In this document: positions 53,971 through 62,560 of the stretch, in pieces
Position numbering within the stretch: the stretch's first letter is position 1
Layout of the letters: each line of letters begins with the position of its first letter
DNA from: Stenotrophomonas sp. MYb238
GTDB taxonomy: Bacteria > Pseudomonadota > Gammaproteobacteria > Xanthomonadales > Xanthomonadaceae
DNA: 64,000 nt
NCBI RefSeq assembly: GCF_009496535.1
Contig: NZ_WIDL01000010.1
Span: 1-64,000 of the forward strand
Direction of reading: 5' to 3'
Notes under the pieces: generated by a model
What the model saw: the letters and a program-made list of their open reading frames with translations, nothing else
Databases searched by the model: none
Told to the model about the DNA's origin: nothing
Translations under genes and position numbers: made by a program

Positions 53971-54513
53971 ATGCCCGACAACAGTGCCGACTACGAGGAT
54001 TCCGACGAACTGCTGCCCACCTTCGACGAGGACGACCATCCGGCGCGGGTGTGGAACCTGCTGTGGCTGATCAATCCCGGCGACGAGGAGACGGCGCTGC
54101 AGCAGTTCGACGCCTGGCGCGAGGCGCGGGCCGGCGCCGAGGACGAAGCCGGCGACGAGCAGTGGCTGTGGGACCTGAAGGACGCCATCGATTGGCGCGC
54201 CGGTTTCTACGTGGACTGGAAGGACGTGGACGCGTTCGTGGCCGCGCTCGACGAACTGGCCGCGCGCTGGAACCTGCGCATCGACTGGGGCGGCGACCTG
54301 GACGACGAGGACTTCGCGCAGGACCTGGACGTGCCCGCGCTGATGGCGACCGCACACGACCGCCTGCGTGAGCATGGCTACACGCTGTGGAACTGGAACA
54401 CCGGCGGCGACGGCTACGCCGGCTGGATCGCGCTCAGCCGCGACGACGAGGCGATGCTGGCGCTGTGCTCGCTGCTGGGCGTGGAAGTGCGGCCAGGCAG
54501 CGACCCGTTCTGA
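53971..54513 (+). CDS. Acidic hypothetical protein (DUF6630-like)
   Basis: The 180-aa protein is strongly acidic (PDNSADYEDSDELLPTFDEDD, then WGGDLDDEDFAQDLDVPALM) with conserved-looking Trp-rich parts (LKDAIDWRAGFYVDWKDVDAF, HGYTLWNWNTGGDGYAGWIAL). It matches the DUF6630 family best; function unknown, no signal peptide. The ATG at 53971 has GGAG 9 nt upstream. The stop lies 8 nt before a REP element. Confidence 0.75.
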   Translation: MPDNSADYEDSDELLPTFDEDDHPARVWNLLWLINPGDEETALQQFDAWREARAGAEDEAGDEQWLWDLKDAIDWRAGFYVDWKDVDAFVAALDELAARWNLRIDWGGDLDDEDFAQDLDVPALMATAHDRLREHGYTLWNWNTGGDGYAGWIALSRDDEAMLALCSLLGVEVRPGSDPF

Positions 54514-54521
54514 GCACCGCC

Positions 54522-54593
54522 GTAGGAGCGCACCTTGGTGCGCGATGGGGCTTTCCCGGTAGTGCCCCATCGCGCACCAAGGTGCGCTCCTAC
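54522..54593. repeat. 72-bp paired REP palindrome (BIME-like), copy 2
   Basis: It has the same 26-nt arms as 14065-14136 (GTAGGAGCGCACC / GGTGCGCTCCTAC) and the same length, differing only in the central spacer. It follows the DUF6630-like gene by 8 nt, again between convergent genes. Confidence 0.9.
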
Positions 54594-54596
54594 GGG

Positions 54597-54630
54597 GCGG
54601 CCCCACGGGAAGCGAGCCCCGCGTCTACGG
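54597..54630 (-). repeat. Second-family REP-like unit
   Basis: On the minus strand it reads CCGTAGACGCGGGGCTCGCTT, matching the units near 37925-37995. Its GTAG supplies the TAG stop codon (54627-54625) of the DUF4031 gene. Confidence 0.65.
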
Positions 54631-54900
54631 GTGATATTGCGCCCGCGCGTTGGCGATGACCCGCCGCACCAGGTCGCGGTCGCCATGCCGCGAGATGGCG
54701 ACCGCGCCCAGGGCGATGGCGGTTTCGCGCAGCGGCGCCGGCACGTCGTAGTGCGCGCCGCTGGCGCGGTTCTGGAACGCCCGCCGCGGAATCCCGAGCT
54801 GCTGCGCCATGGCGTGCAGCTCGGGCAGGGTGTCGGCCATCAGATGCGCCCAGCGCTCGCCGCGCCAGGGGTGTACCGCATCGTCGACATAGACCGTCAC
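54625..54900 (-). CDS. DUF4031 family protein
   Basis: The 91-aa product starts with GTG (MTVYVDDAVHPWRGERWAHLM) and has HAMAQQLGIPRRAFQN and SGAHYDVPAPLRETAIALGA, the DUF4031 blocks. It is a small cytoplasmic protein of unknown function. The stop codon comes from a REP-like GTAG, so the C-terminus may have been altered by the repeat insertion. The next gene upstream on the minus strand ends 14 nt before its start. Confidence 0.85.
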   Translation of the reverse strand: MTVYVDDAVHPWRGERWAHLMADTLPELHAMAQQLGIPRRAFQNRASGAHYDVPAPLRETAIALGAVAISRHGDRDLVRRVIANARAQYHP

Positions 54901-54914
54901 CGCGGGGCCGCCGC

Positions 54915-55400
54915 TCAGGCCTGCGGCTTGTCGCCGGCGTCGTCGGCCGCCGCTTCGGTACCGCCGGCTTCATCCGCGGTTTCGCCGCCTTCGGCCGGCG
55001 CCGCCGCTTCTTCGCCTTCGACGCCCTCGAACTCGGCGACCAGGCCGGCCAGGTAGTCGTCGGCGCTCTTGCCTTCGGCCGCGGCAGTGGCGTCGATCAG
55101 CTGCTGCAGGTGCTCCGAATACTCCAGGGCGACCTTGCGGCCTTCCTTCTCCTGCACGTTGGCCAGGTGCTTGAGCATGGCCAGCATCGGCACCGGGTTG
55201 TCGGCGTTGCCCATGGTCTGGCCGCCGATGGACAGCAGCCACTGCCGGCCCTGCAGGCCGATGGCGGCGACCACCTGGCCTTCCTCGTTCACCAGCACGG
55301 CGTGGTTCTGGACCTGCTGCTGCGCGTCCAGGCGCAGGAACGGGCGGCGGGGCTGCTGCTTCTTGCGCTGGTCGCGCTTGGCTTTGGACTGCTTGGACAT
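54915..55400 (-). CDS. Hypothetical protein with acidic Ala/Glu-rich tail
   Basis: The 161-aa protein has a very basic N-terminus (MSKQSKAKRDQRKKQQPRRP), a middle domain (VQNHAVLVNEEGQVVAAIGL, QWLLSIGGQTMGN) and an acidic low-complexity tail rich in E, A and D. The basic start suggests nucleic-acid or ribosome contact, but no family is recognised. It sits upstream of the DUF4031 gene on the same strand, 14 nt apart. Confidence 0.72.
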   Translation of the reverse strand: MSKQSKAKRDQRKKQQPRRPFLRLDAQQQVQNHAVLVNEEGQVVAAIGLQGRQWLLSIGGQTMGNADNPVPMLAMLKHLANVQEKEGRKVALEYSEHLQQLIDATAAAEGKSADDYLAGLVAEFEGVEGEEAAAPAEGGETADEAGGTEAAADDAGDKPQA

Positions 55401-55409
55401 GATCGTTCG

Positions 55410-55444
55410 GCAAAAGGAAACGGCCGCCATTGTAGGCGGCCGTT
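55410..55444 (-). terminator. Intrinsic terminator of motAB
   Basis: A 10-bp stem (aacggccgcc/ggcggccgtt, 55419-55444) reads on the minus strand into TTTCCTTTTGCC, 24 nt past the motB stop. Confidence 0.8.
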
Positions 55445-55467
55445 CCGGTCGTTGCCGAACCCGCGGC

Positions 55468-56430
55468 TCAGTGGGCGCCGACGCCCGGCGTGGCGCCCGC
55501 CTCGTCGTCGGCCGGGGGCGGTGCGGGCGGGGCGGCGGCCGGCAGCGGCAGCGCGGCGGTGGCCGACAGCGCGGCGGCCTCGGCGTCCTTGGTCATCACC
55601 ACGATGCTGATGCGGCGGTTGATCGGGTTCTGCGGGTCGGTCTTGTCGAACAGCACCGAGGACGACAGCCCGATCACCCGCGCCACCTTGTCCTCGCTCA
55701 TGCCGCCCTCCAGCAGGGCGCGGCGCGCGGCGTTGGCGCGGTCCGCGCTCAGTTCCCAGTTGCTGTAGCCCAGCTGCGTGGAATAGGCGGTGATGTCGGT
55801 GTGGCCGGTGATGCTGATGTGGTTGGGCACCTGGTTGATGAAGCGCGACAGCTCGCCCAGGATCTGGCGCGTGTACGGCATCAGCTTGGCGCTGCCCATG
55901 TCGAACATCGGCCGGTTCTGCTTGTCCACGATCTGGATGCGCAGCCCCTCGGGCGTGATGTCCAGCAGCAGCTGGTCCTTGAACGGTTCCAGCGCCTGGC
56001 TCTTGCTGATGGCTTCCTCCAGCTCCTGCTTCAGCGCCTCCAGCTGCTTCTTCTCGCGCTCGCGTTCGTCCACCGGCGTGGGGATGGACTCGCGCTGGTT
56101 CTGGAAGGGGTCGTTGCTGTCGCCGCGGGAGATGTCCGTGGCGCCGCCCAGCTTGATCATCGAGGTGCTGGCGCCGCCGGGGCCGGCCATGCCCGGCGCC
56201 GGGGTGCTGCTGGTGCCGCTGAGCGGGCTCGGGTTGCGGAAGTACTCGGAAATGGCCGCCCGCTCGGGCTTGGTGGTGGCGGCCATCAGCCACATCACCA
56301 GGAAGAAGGCCATCATCGCGGTGACGAAGTCGGCATAGGCCACCTTCCACGAACCGCCGTGGTGGCCGCCGCCCTGGATCTTCTTCACCCGCCGCACGAT
56401 CACAGTGGGCTTGGCATCGTTGCTGGCCAT
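55468..56430 (-). CDS. motB: Flagellar motor stator protein MotB
   Basis: MotB anchors the proton-driven stator to peptidoglycan. The 320-aa protein has the membrane segment with proton-binding Asp34 (VAYADFVTAMMAFFLVMWLM), a plug/linker region and an OmpA-like peptidoglycan-binding domain (about 190-290; ISITGHTDITAYS, LSADRANAARRAL, NRRISIVV). A Pro/Ala-rich tail follows. It starts 3 nt after motA. No other flagellar genes are nearby. Confidence 0.96.
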   Translation of the reverse strand: MASNDAKPTVIVRRVKKIQGGGHHGGSWKVAYADFVTAMMAFFLVMWLMAATTKPERAAISEYFRNPSPLSGTSSTPAPGMAGPGGASTSMIKLGGATDISRGDSNDPFQNQRESIPTPVDEREREKKQLEALKQELEEAISKSQALEPFKDQLLLDITPEGLRIQIVDKQNRPMFDMGSAKLMPYTRQILGELSRFINQVPNHISITGHTDITAYSTQLGYSNWELSADRANAARRALLEGGMSEDKVARVIGLSSSVLFDKTDPQNPINRRISIVVMTKDAEAAALSATAALPLPAAAPPAPPPADDEAGATPGVGAH

Positions 56431-56433
56431 GGC

Positions 56434-57288
56434 TTATTTGACCGACTTCAGGTGCTGCTCGAACTCGCTGAACCCCGGGCGCAGCGCCGACGGCACGGTC
56501 TTGCGCGCGAACTCCAGGGCGATCTTCGGGTTGTAGCCGCGCAGGCAGGCCAGCAGGGCGGTCTTGACCGATTCGTAGATGCGCGAGTCCTGTTCGGCGC
56601 GCGCTTCCACCGCGGCCGCCAGCGGGCCGATGAAGCCGTAGCCGAGCAGGATGCCGAGGAAGGTGCCGACCAGCGCGCCGGCCACGTGCGCGCCGACTTC
56701 CTTGATGTCGCCGCCGATCGAGCCCATGGTGACGACGATGCCCAGCACCGCCGCGACGATGCCGAAACCGGGCAGGCCGTCGGCGACCTTGGTCAGCACA
56801 TGCGCCGGCTCCATCGCCTCGTGGTGGTGCTTTTCCAGCTCCAGTTCGAGCAGCGGTTCCAGCTCGTGCGGCTCGATGTTGGAGCCGATCATCAGCCGCA
56901 GGCAGTCGGTGATGAAGTCGATCAGGTGGTGATCGGCCTGGATCTTCGGGTAATTGGCGAAGATCGGGCTTGCGGCGGCGTTCTCCACGTGCTCCTCGAG
57001 CGACATGAAGCCCTCGCGGCGCGCCTTGTTGAGCAGTTCGTACAGCAGGCTGAGCACGTCCAGGTAGTCCTGCTGCTTGTAGCGCGGGCCCTTGAACACG
57101 GTGACCACGGCCTGCAGGGTCTTCTTCACCGTCTTGGCCGGGGTGCCGACCAGGAAGGCGCCCAGCGCCGCGCCGCCGATGATCACCAGTTCGTAGGGCT
57201 GCCACAGGGCGCCGAGTTTTCCGTGCGCGCCGATATAGCCGCCGAGCACGCTGAGGATGACGACAAGCAGACCGACGATGATGAGCAT
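56434..57288 (-). CDS. motA: Flagellar motor stator protein MotA
   Basis: The 284-aa inner-membrane protein has four transmembrane helices (about 1-20, 30-50, 170-195 and 200-225). Features include the family start MLIIVGLLVVILSVLGGYIG, PELLLE-type charged cytoplasmic loop (EPLLELELEKHHHEAM) and GFGIVAAVLGIVVTMGSIGG. It forms the stator channel with MotB, which follows by 3 nt. An in-frame ATG upstream of 57288 is less likely. Isolated motAB pairs away from the main flagellar cluster are common. Confidence 0.97.
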   Translation of the reverse strand: MLIIVGLLVVILSVLGGYIGAHGKLGALWQPYELVIIGGAALGAFLVGTPAKTVKKTLQAVVTVFKGPRYKQQDYLDVLSLLYELLNKARREGFMSLEEHVENAAASPIFANYPKIQADHHLIDFITDCLRLMIGSNIEPHELEPLLELELEKHHHEAMEPAHVLTKVADGLPGFGIVAAVLGIVVTMGSIGGDIKEVGAHVAGALVGTFLGILLGYGFIGPLAAAVEARAEQDSRIYESVKTALLACLRGYNPKIALEFARKTVPSALRPGFSEFEQHLKSVK

Positions 57289-57359
57289 GGGACCGGGCAC
57301 GGAGGGGGATAACCCGTTGTCGGCCGGCCCGGGCGAAACTGAAGCGGCAAAATGTGAAC

Positions 57360-57827
57360 TCAGTCGGAGGCCGTCGATTCGGCGCCTCCGCGCCGCAGCG
57401 GGTCCGGCCAGGCGGCGCCGCGGTCGACGAAGGACAGCGAAACCGAGTTCAGGCAATGCCTTTCGAAGGTCGGCGGCGGGCCGTCCGGGAACACGTGGCC
57501 CAGGTGGCTGCCGCAGCGGGCGCAGGTGATTTCCGTGCGCACCATCCCGTGGCTGGTGTCGCGGATGCGGGCGATGTGCGCCGGGTCGAACGGGGCGAAG
57601 AAGCTGGGCCAGCCGGTGCCCGAGTCGAACTTGGTGCTGGAGCGGAACAGCGGCAGGCCGCACAGCCGGCAGCAGTAGGTGCCTTCGCGCTTGTTGTCCA
57701 GGAACACGCCGCAGAACGGCGCCTCGGTGCCGTGGTGCAACAGGACGCGGCGCTCGTCGTCGCCCAGGCCGGCGACCAGGGCATCGCGCTGGGCGGCATC
57801 GGGCGGGGTCAGGTCGAAAGCGGTCAT
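57360..57827 (-). CDS. msrB: Peptide methionine-R-sulfoxide reductase
   Basis: MsrB reduces methionine-R-sulfoxide in proteins. The 155-aa protein has the catalytic Cys125 in [13 protein letters not shown], the zinc Cys pairs CRLC (53/56) and CARC (102/105), and the core [16 protein letters not shown] lies 6 nt upstream of the ATG at 57827. It is not fused to msrA. Confidence 0.96.
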   Translation of the reverse strand: MTAFDLTPPDAAQRDALVAGLGDDERRVLLHHGTEAPFCGVFLDNKREGTYCCRLCGLPLFRSSTKFDSGTGWPSFFAPFDPAHIARIRDTSHGMVRTEITCARCGSHLGHVFPDGPPPTFERHCLNSVSLSFVDRGAAWPDPLRRGGAESTASD

Positions 57828-57952
57828 GGGGCGCCTCCGTGGGGGATGGACCGCCATGGTAGGCGCCGGCCGGCGTGGCTCCAACCGGCGTGTTTACCGC
57901 GCCTGCAGCGCCGGCGGTGCATGATCGCCACACGGACCTGTGGGAGTGCCCG

Positions 57953-58327
57953 ATGAAAAGGATTCCTCTGCTGCTGCTTGCGATGCTGGCGACAACCCCT
58001 GCCATGGCCCAGCTCAAGCCCGCGCCGCCACCGACCCAGACACGGCCGGTGAGCCTGCCTCCGCCCTCGAAGCCGGCCAGCGACGCATCCGGTCAGGCGG
58101 CCGACAACGAGCGCCTGCGCGAACGGCTGGAGCGGCCGGCGCCGGGCAGCAGACCGGCGGCCAAGCCCGCCGCGAAGCCGCAGCCGGCCCCGGTGCCGGT
58201 ATACGACCATGACGGGCGACGGCTCAACGGCATGCGCCAGGCCGGCCCCGGCCGGGTGATGGATACCCGCACCGGCCGTTACCACGACACCGTGCCCAGT
58301 GGCGACGGCGTGCGCATCGTGCGCTGA
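57953..58327 (+). CDS. Small secreted Pro-rich protein, unknown
   Basis: The 124-aa product has a Sec signal peptide (MKRIPLLLLAMLATTPAMA), then a Pro/Ala/Lys-rich region (KPAPPPTQTRPVSLPPPSKP). A conserved-looking tail follows (VYDHDGRRLNGMRQAGPGRV, TGRYHDTVPSGDGVRIVR). GGGAG precedes the ATG. Probably periplasmic; no family recognised. Confidence 0.75.
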   Translation: MKRIPLLLLAMLATTPAMAQLKPAPPPTQTRPVSLPPPSKPASDASGQAADNERLRERLERPAPGSRPAAKPAAKPQPAPVPVYDHDGRRLNGMRQAGPGRVMDTRTGRYHDTVPSGDGVRIVR

Positions 58328-58479
58328 GCGCAGGCGGCTTAACCGTCGGCAACGCGGCCCGCGCAGTCACCCAGGTCACGAGCGGAATCACGTTGCCTTG
58401 GCGCGTGCATAACCCGTCCCGGGCGCACTGTGCGCATGCGCAGTCGATGCGCGTCCACATGCCATACCGGAGTACCGAA

Positions 58480-58650
58480 ATGTCCAACATGCACCACAAC
58501 CAGCCGAACCAGGGACATGCCCCGCAGCGCAACGCCGGCCAGCCGGCGTCGCAGGAGCCGCAGCGGCCGTCGAAGACGGCCAGCGGCAGCGAAGCCGCCG
58601 GGAAATCGGACAAGCAGGCGCACAAGGCGCCGGAACGCGACCGCCGCTGA
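58480..58650 (+). CDS. Small hydrophilic protein, 56 aa
   Basis: It starts MSNMHHNQPNQGHAPQRNAG and is rich in N, Q, H, K and E with no hydrophobic segment, so likely disordered and cytoplasmic. GGAG lies 8 nt before the ATG. It resembles small stress-type hydrophilic proteins in composition only. Confidence 0.55.
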   Translation: MSNMHHNQPNQGHAPQRNAGQPASQEPQRPSKTASGSEAAGKSDKQAHKAPERDRR

Positions 58651-58677
58651 GCACGCGACGGGCAATGTGCGATGAGG

Positions 58678-58703
58678 AAGCGGCGGGCTTGTCCCGCCGC
58701 TTT
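58678..58703. terminator. Bidirectional hairpin between convergent genes
   Basis: A 10-bp stem (aagcggcggg/cccgccgctt) with loop cttgt lies between the 56-aa gene and the lrp-type gene. A TTT follows on the plus strand. Confidence 0.65.
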
Positions 58704-58716
58704 GCCGTCAGGGGGG

Positions 58717-59196
58717 TCAATCGGCGATGGGCAGGCTGAGCGTCTCCTTCACTTCCTCCATCACGATGTAGCTCTTGGATTCGCGCACGTGCGGCAGGCT
58801 CAGCAGGGTGCTGCCGAGCAGCTTGCGGTACGAGGCCATCTCGTTGATGCGGGCCTTGAGCAGGTAGTCGAAATCGCCCGAGACCAGGTGGCATTCCAGC
58901 ACGTTGGGCAGCTTGAGCGCGGCGCGGCGGAATTCCTCGAAGATGTCGCCGGACTTGTAGGCCAGGCTGATCTCCACGAACACCAGCAGCCCGGCCTTCA
59001 CGTACTGCGGGTCCAGCCGCGCGTAGTAGCCGGTGATCACCCCCTCGCGCTCGAGCCGGCGCACGCGCTCGGTGCAGGGTGTGGTGGACAGGCCCACGCG
59101 CTCGCCCAGTTCGGTGAAGGAAATGCGGCCCTCGGCCTGCAGGATGCGCAGGATGCGGCGGTCGATCTTGTCCAGTTCGCGGCTGCGGGCGGCCAT
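58717..59196 (-). CDS. Lrp/AsnC-family transcriptional regulator
   Basis: The 159-aa protein has an N-terminal HTH (about 8-65, LDKIDRRILRILQAEGRIS; LGERVGLSTTPCTERVRRLE) and a C-terminal RAM/effector domain (about 75-150, FVEISLAYKSGD; VLECHLVSGDFDYLLKARIN). It is divergent from dadA-alr, the arrangement of Pseudomonas dadR, the L-alanine-sensing activator of D-alanine catabolism. It is therefore likely to regulate the divergent operon. Confidence 0.93.
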   Translation of the reverse strand: MAARSRELDKIDRRILRILQAEGRISFTELGERVGLSTTPCTERVRRLEREGVITGYYARLDPQYVKAGLLVFVEISLAYKSGDIFEEFRRAALKLPNVLECHLVSGDFDYLLKARINEMASYRKLLGSTLLSLPHVRESKSYIVMEEVKETLSLPIAD

Positions 59197-59221
59197 GACG
59201 CTCTGCTTTGCGTGAAGGAAT

Positions 59222-59260
59222 CGGGAAATTACCCTGTTTTCTCGATCAATACGGGAAAAA
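59222..59260. promoter_or_regulatory. Candidate Lrp-type operator upstream of dadA
   Basis: CGGGAAATT (59222-59230, within the palindrome GGGAAATTACCC) and CGGGAAAAA (59252-59260) are exactly 30 nt apart, about three helical turns. A TATACT at 59279-59284 may be the dadA -10. This fits Lrp-type binding of spaced sites; untested. Confidence 0.5.
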
Positions 59261-59394
59261 TCACTGGCACTGGCTGAATATACTGCGCCGTTCATGGCCC
59301 CCGCCCGATCCCGGGCAGGGAATTGATGCGGTCGGAACCTGCCGCCCTTCCCGCCGCCTTCGTGGCTGGCACGGCAGGTTCCCAGGAGAGAACG

Positions 59395-60663
59395 ATGCGG
59401 GTTCTGATACTCGGCAGTGGTGTGATCGGCACGACCAGTGCCTGGTACCTGCGGCAGGCGGGTCACGAGGTGACGGTGGTGGACCGGCAGCCCGGCCCGG
59501 CGCTGGAAACCAGCTTCGCCAACGCCGGCCAGCTCTCCTTCGGCTACACCTCGCCGTGGGCCGCCCCGGGCGTGCCGCTGAAGGCGATCAAGTGGCTGTT
59601 CCAGGAACACGCGCCGCTGGCGATCCGTCCCACCGCCGACATGGCCCAGTACCGCTGGCTGTGGCAGATGCTGCGCAACTGCACCGCCGGCCGCTACGCG
59701 ATCAACAAGGCGCGCATGGTGCGTATGTCCGACTACAGCCGCGACTGCATCAACGAGCTGCGCGCGGCCACCGGCATCGACTACGAAGGCCGCCAGCTGG
59801 GCACCACCCAGCTGTTCCGCACCCAGCAGCAGCTGGACGCCGCCGCCCAGGACATCGAGGTGCTGCGCCAGTACGGCGTGCCCTACGAGGTGCTGGACCG
59901 CCAGGGCATCGTGCGTGTGGAACCGGCGCTGGCCGGCAAGGCCGACACCCTGGTCGGCGCGCTGCGCCTGCCCGAGGACCAGACCGGCGACTGCCAGCTG
60001 TTCACCCGCCGGCTGGCCGCGCTGGCCGCCGCGGCCGGCGTCGAGTTCCGCTTCGACCAGGACGTGACGGGTCTGGAGCGCGACGGCGACCGCATCACCG
60101 GCGTGCGCATCGGCGGCCGGCTCGAGACCGCCGACCAGTACGTGGTGGCGCTGGGCAGCTACTCGCCGCCGCTGCTGGCGCCGCTGGGCATGCGCCTGCC
60201 GGTGTACCCGCTCAAGGGCTATTCGCTGACCCTGCCGATCACCGACGCGGCGATGGCGCCGACCTCGACCATCCTGGACGAGAGCTACAAGGTGGCGGTG
60301 ACCCGCTTCGCCGACCGCATCCGCGTCGGCGGCATGGCCGAGGTGGCCGGCTTCGACCTGTCGCTGGACCCGCGCCGCCGCGCGACCCTGGAAAAGGTGG
60401 TGGGCGACCTCTACCCGCAGGGCGGCGATCTTTCCCGCGCCGAGTTCTGGACCGGTCTGCGCCCGGCCACGCCGGACGGCACCCCGGTCGTCGGCGCCAC
60501 GCCGTACCGCAACCTGTTCCTCAATACCGGCCACGGCACCCTGGGCTGGACCATGGCCGCCGGCTCCGGCCGCTACCTGGCCGACCTGATGGACGGCCGC
60601 AAGCCGCAGATCAGCACCGAAGGCCTGGACATCTTCCGCTACGGCGGCCAGGGAGCGGGCTGA
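59395..60663 (+). CDS. dadA: D-amino acid dehydrogenase small subunit
   Basis: DadA oxidises D-amino acids, mainly D-alanine, to keto acids, feeding electrons to the respiratory chain at the inner membrane. The 422-aa FAD protein has the Rossmann motif [37 protein letters not shown] and the C-terminal [19 protein letters not shown] and [23 protein letters not shown] lies 4 nt before the ATG. The stop overlaps the alr start (TGATG), so they are translationally coupled; alanine racemase supplies its substrate. Confidence 0.97.
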   Translation: MRVLILGSGVIGTTSAWYLRQAGHEVTVVDRQPGPALETSFANAGQLSFGYTSPWAAPGVPLKAIKWLFQEHAPLAIRPTADMAQYRWLWQMLRNCTAGRYAINKARMVRMSDYSRDCINELRAATGIDYEGRQLGTTQLFRTQQQLDAAAQDIEVLRQYGVPYEVLDRQGIVRVEPALAGKADTLVGALRLPEDQTGDCQLFTRRLAALAAAAGVEFRFDQDVTGLERDGDRITGVRIGGRLETADQYVVALGSYSPPLLAPLGMRLPVYPLKGYSLTLPITDAAMAPTSTILDESYKVAVTRFADRIRVGGMAEVAGFDLSLDPRRRATLEKVVGDLYPQGGDLSRAEFWTGLRPATPDGTPVVGATPYRNLFLNTGHGTLGWTMAAGSGRYLADLMDGRKPQISTEGLDIFRYGGQGAG

Positions 60664-61739
60664 TGCGCCCGGCACAGGCCCTGATCGACCTGGAGGCGCT
60701 GCGCCACAACTATCGGCTGGCCCGGCGGCTGGGCGGCGGCAAGGCGCTGGCGGTGATCAAGGCGGACGCCTACGGCCATGGCGCGGTGGCCTGCGCGCGC
60801 GCGCTGGAGGCCGAGGCCGACGGCTTCGGCGTGGCCTGCATCGAGGAGGCGCTGGAACTGCGCCAGGCCGGCATCGGCAAGCCGGTGCTGCTGCTGGAGG
60901 GCTTCTTCGACGCCGCCGAGCTGCCGCTGATCGTCGAGCACGACCTGTGGACCGCGGTGGCCTCGCCGTGGCAGGTCCAGGCGCTGGCCGCGTTCCGCAC
61001 CGACGCCCCGTTGCAGGTCTGGCTGAAGCTGGACAGCGGCATGCACCGGCTGGGCCTGTCGGTGGACGAATTCCGCGCCGCGCATGCGCGGCTCTCGGCG
61101 CTGCCGCATCTGGCGCCGATGGTGCTGATGAGCCACATGGCGCGCGCCGACGAGCTGGACAGCCCGCGCACGCTGGACCAGCTGGAGACGTTCAATCGCG
61201 CCATCGACGGCCTGCAGGGCGAGACCAGCCTGTGCAACTCGCCGGCGCTGCTGGGCTGGCCGCAGGTGCGCAGCGACTGGGTGCGCCCGGGGCTGATGCT
61301 GTACGGCGCCGACCCGCTGTACCCGCAGCCGAGCGCGCATGCGGCGCAGCTGCGCCCGGTGATGACCCTGGAGTCGCGCGTGATCGCGGTGCGCGAGATC
61401 GGCCTTGGCGAACCGCTGGGCTACGGCGCGCGCTTCGTCGCCGAAAGGCCCACCCGCGTGGGCGTGGTGGCGATGGGCTACGCCGACGGCTACCCGCAGT
61501 TCGCGCCCAACGGCACCCCGGTGCAGATCGACGGCGTGCCGGGCCAGCTGATCGGGCGGGTGTCGATGGACATGCTCACCGTCGACCTCACCGACCACCC
61601 GCAGGCCGGGCTGGGCAGCATCGTGCAGCTGTGGGGGGCCGCGCCGACCATTTCCGAACTGGCGCCGCGCTGCAATACCAGCGCCTACCGGCTGCCCTGC
61701 AGCCTCAAGCGCACGCCGCGCGTCTACCTGTCGCAATAA
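60663..61739 (+). CDS. alr: Alanine racemase (catabolic, DadX-type)
   Basis: This PLP enzyme interconverts L- and D-alanine. The 358-aa protein has the PLP Lys33 in [12 protein letters not shown] and the catalytic Tyr254 in PLGYGARF, plus [11 protein letters not shown] and [13 protein letters not shown]. Its position after dadA with a TGATG overlap points to the catabolic DadX role rather than cell-wall supply, although it can serve both. A bidirectional terminator follows. Confidence 0.97.
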   Translation: MRPAQALIDLEALRHNYRLARRLGGGKALAVIKADAYGHGAVACARALEAEADGFGVACIEEALELRQAGIGKPVLLLEGFFDAAELPLIVEHDLWTAVASPWQVQALAAFRTDAPLQVWLKLDSGMHRLGLSVDEFRAAHARLSALPHLAPMVLMSHMARADELDSPRTLDQLETFNRAIDGLQGETSLCNSPALLGWPQVRSDWVRPGLMLYGADPLYPQPSAHAAQLRPVMTLESRVIAVREIGLGEPLGYGARFVAERPTRVGVVAMGYADGYPQFAPNGTPVQIDGVPGQLIGRVSMDMLTVDLTDHPQAGLGSIVQLWGAAPTISELAPRCNTSAYRLPCSLKRTPRVYLSQ

Positions 61740-61747
61740 GCAATAAG

Positions 61748-61771
61748 AAAGGGCCGCGTTCGCGGCCCTTT
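61748..61771. terminator. Bidirectional terminator, alr / DUF3016 gene
   Basis: A 10-bp stem aaagggccgc/gcggcccttt with a 4-nt gttc loop ends TTTCCC on the plus strand and has AAG..AAA on the other side (TTTCTTATTG on the minus strand). It lies between convergent genes. Confidence 0.85.
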
Positions 61772-61809
61772 CCCTGTCCTTCCTGTTCATCGGCGCCGGC
61801 GCCGCGGCG

Positions 61810-62379
61810 TCAGAGCCCGGCGGTGGCGCGGTCGGTGCGCAGCTCGCGGCGCAGCCAGTCATCGAGCAGGCGCTTCTCGTAGCGCAGCGGATCGGTGTCC
61901 GACAGCCGGGTGTTGCCGTACAGGTAGGCGTTGTCCACCAGCTTGCGCTCGCCCTGGTCGATCACTTGGCCCTGCGCGTCGGTCAGGGTGAACTGCAGGC
62001 TGATCCGCGGCGGGTAGATGTCGCGCATGAAACGCACGTCGTCCATGCGCACGCCGTGCCAGGGCTCGTAATCGCCGGCGCGCTTGATGTCGGTGATGGT
62101 CACCGCCAGCTGCTGGCCCTCGGGCAGCTGGCTGGAGGCCTGCTTGCGCAGGTGCTCGGCCAGCTTGGCCACCCAGTCGCCGCGCTCGGCTTCCCAGCGG
62201 TTGTGGCTCTGGCGCAGTTCGGCGAATCCGGACGGGTCGTTCCACTGCACCTGCACGGGCCCTTCGCCGGCCAGGGCGCGCGGCGCCTGCGGATCGGTGA
62301 CGGTGCGGGGGCCGGCCTGGGCGCTGCCGGCGGCGAGAAGGCCGGCCAGCACCACTCCGGCCAGGATCGTGGTTTTCAT
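61810..62379 (-). CDS. DUF3016 family secreted protein
   Basis: The 189-aa product has a Sec signal peptide (MKTTILAGVVLAGLLAAGSAQA). It has VQVQWNDPSGFAELRQS, LAVTITDIKRAGDYEPW and DIYPPRISLQFTLTDAQGQV, the DUF3016 blocks, a family seen in xanthomonads. It is probably periplasmic, role unknown. GGAGG lies before the ATG at 62379. Confidence 0.9.
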   Translation of the reverse strand: MKTTILAGVVLAGLLAAGSAQAGPRTVTDPQAPRALAGEGPVQVQWNDPSGFAELRQSHNRWEAERGDWVAKLAEHLRKQASSQLPEGQQLAVTITDIKRAGDYEPWHGVRMDDVRFMRDIYPPRISLQFTLTDAQGQVIDQGERKLVDNAYLYGNTRLSDTDPLRYEKRLLDDWLRRELRTDRATAGL

Positions 62380-62560
62380 CGCAACCTCCGGTTTGGGGTG
62401 TCCCCTGCAGTGTGGGGCCGATCCGCAGGCCGGGCAATCGCCGGGCGCCGGGCGGTTGGAGCCGGGTTGCGGACGGTTCATCATCACGTGCCGTCGATAG
62501 CCGCATGCCCAGACTTTCCTTCCGCTGCCGCAACGCCGCAAAGACTTTGCCACCTTGACC

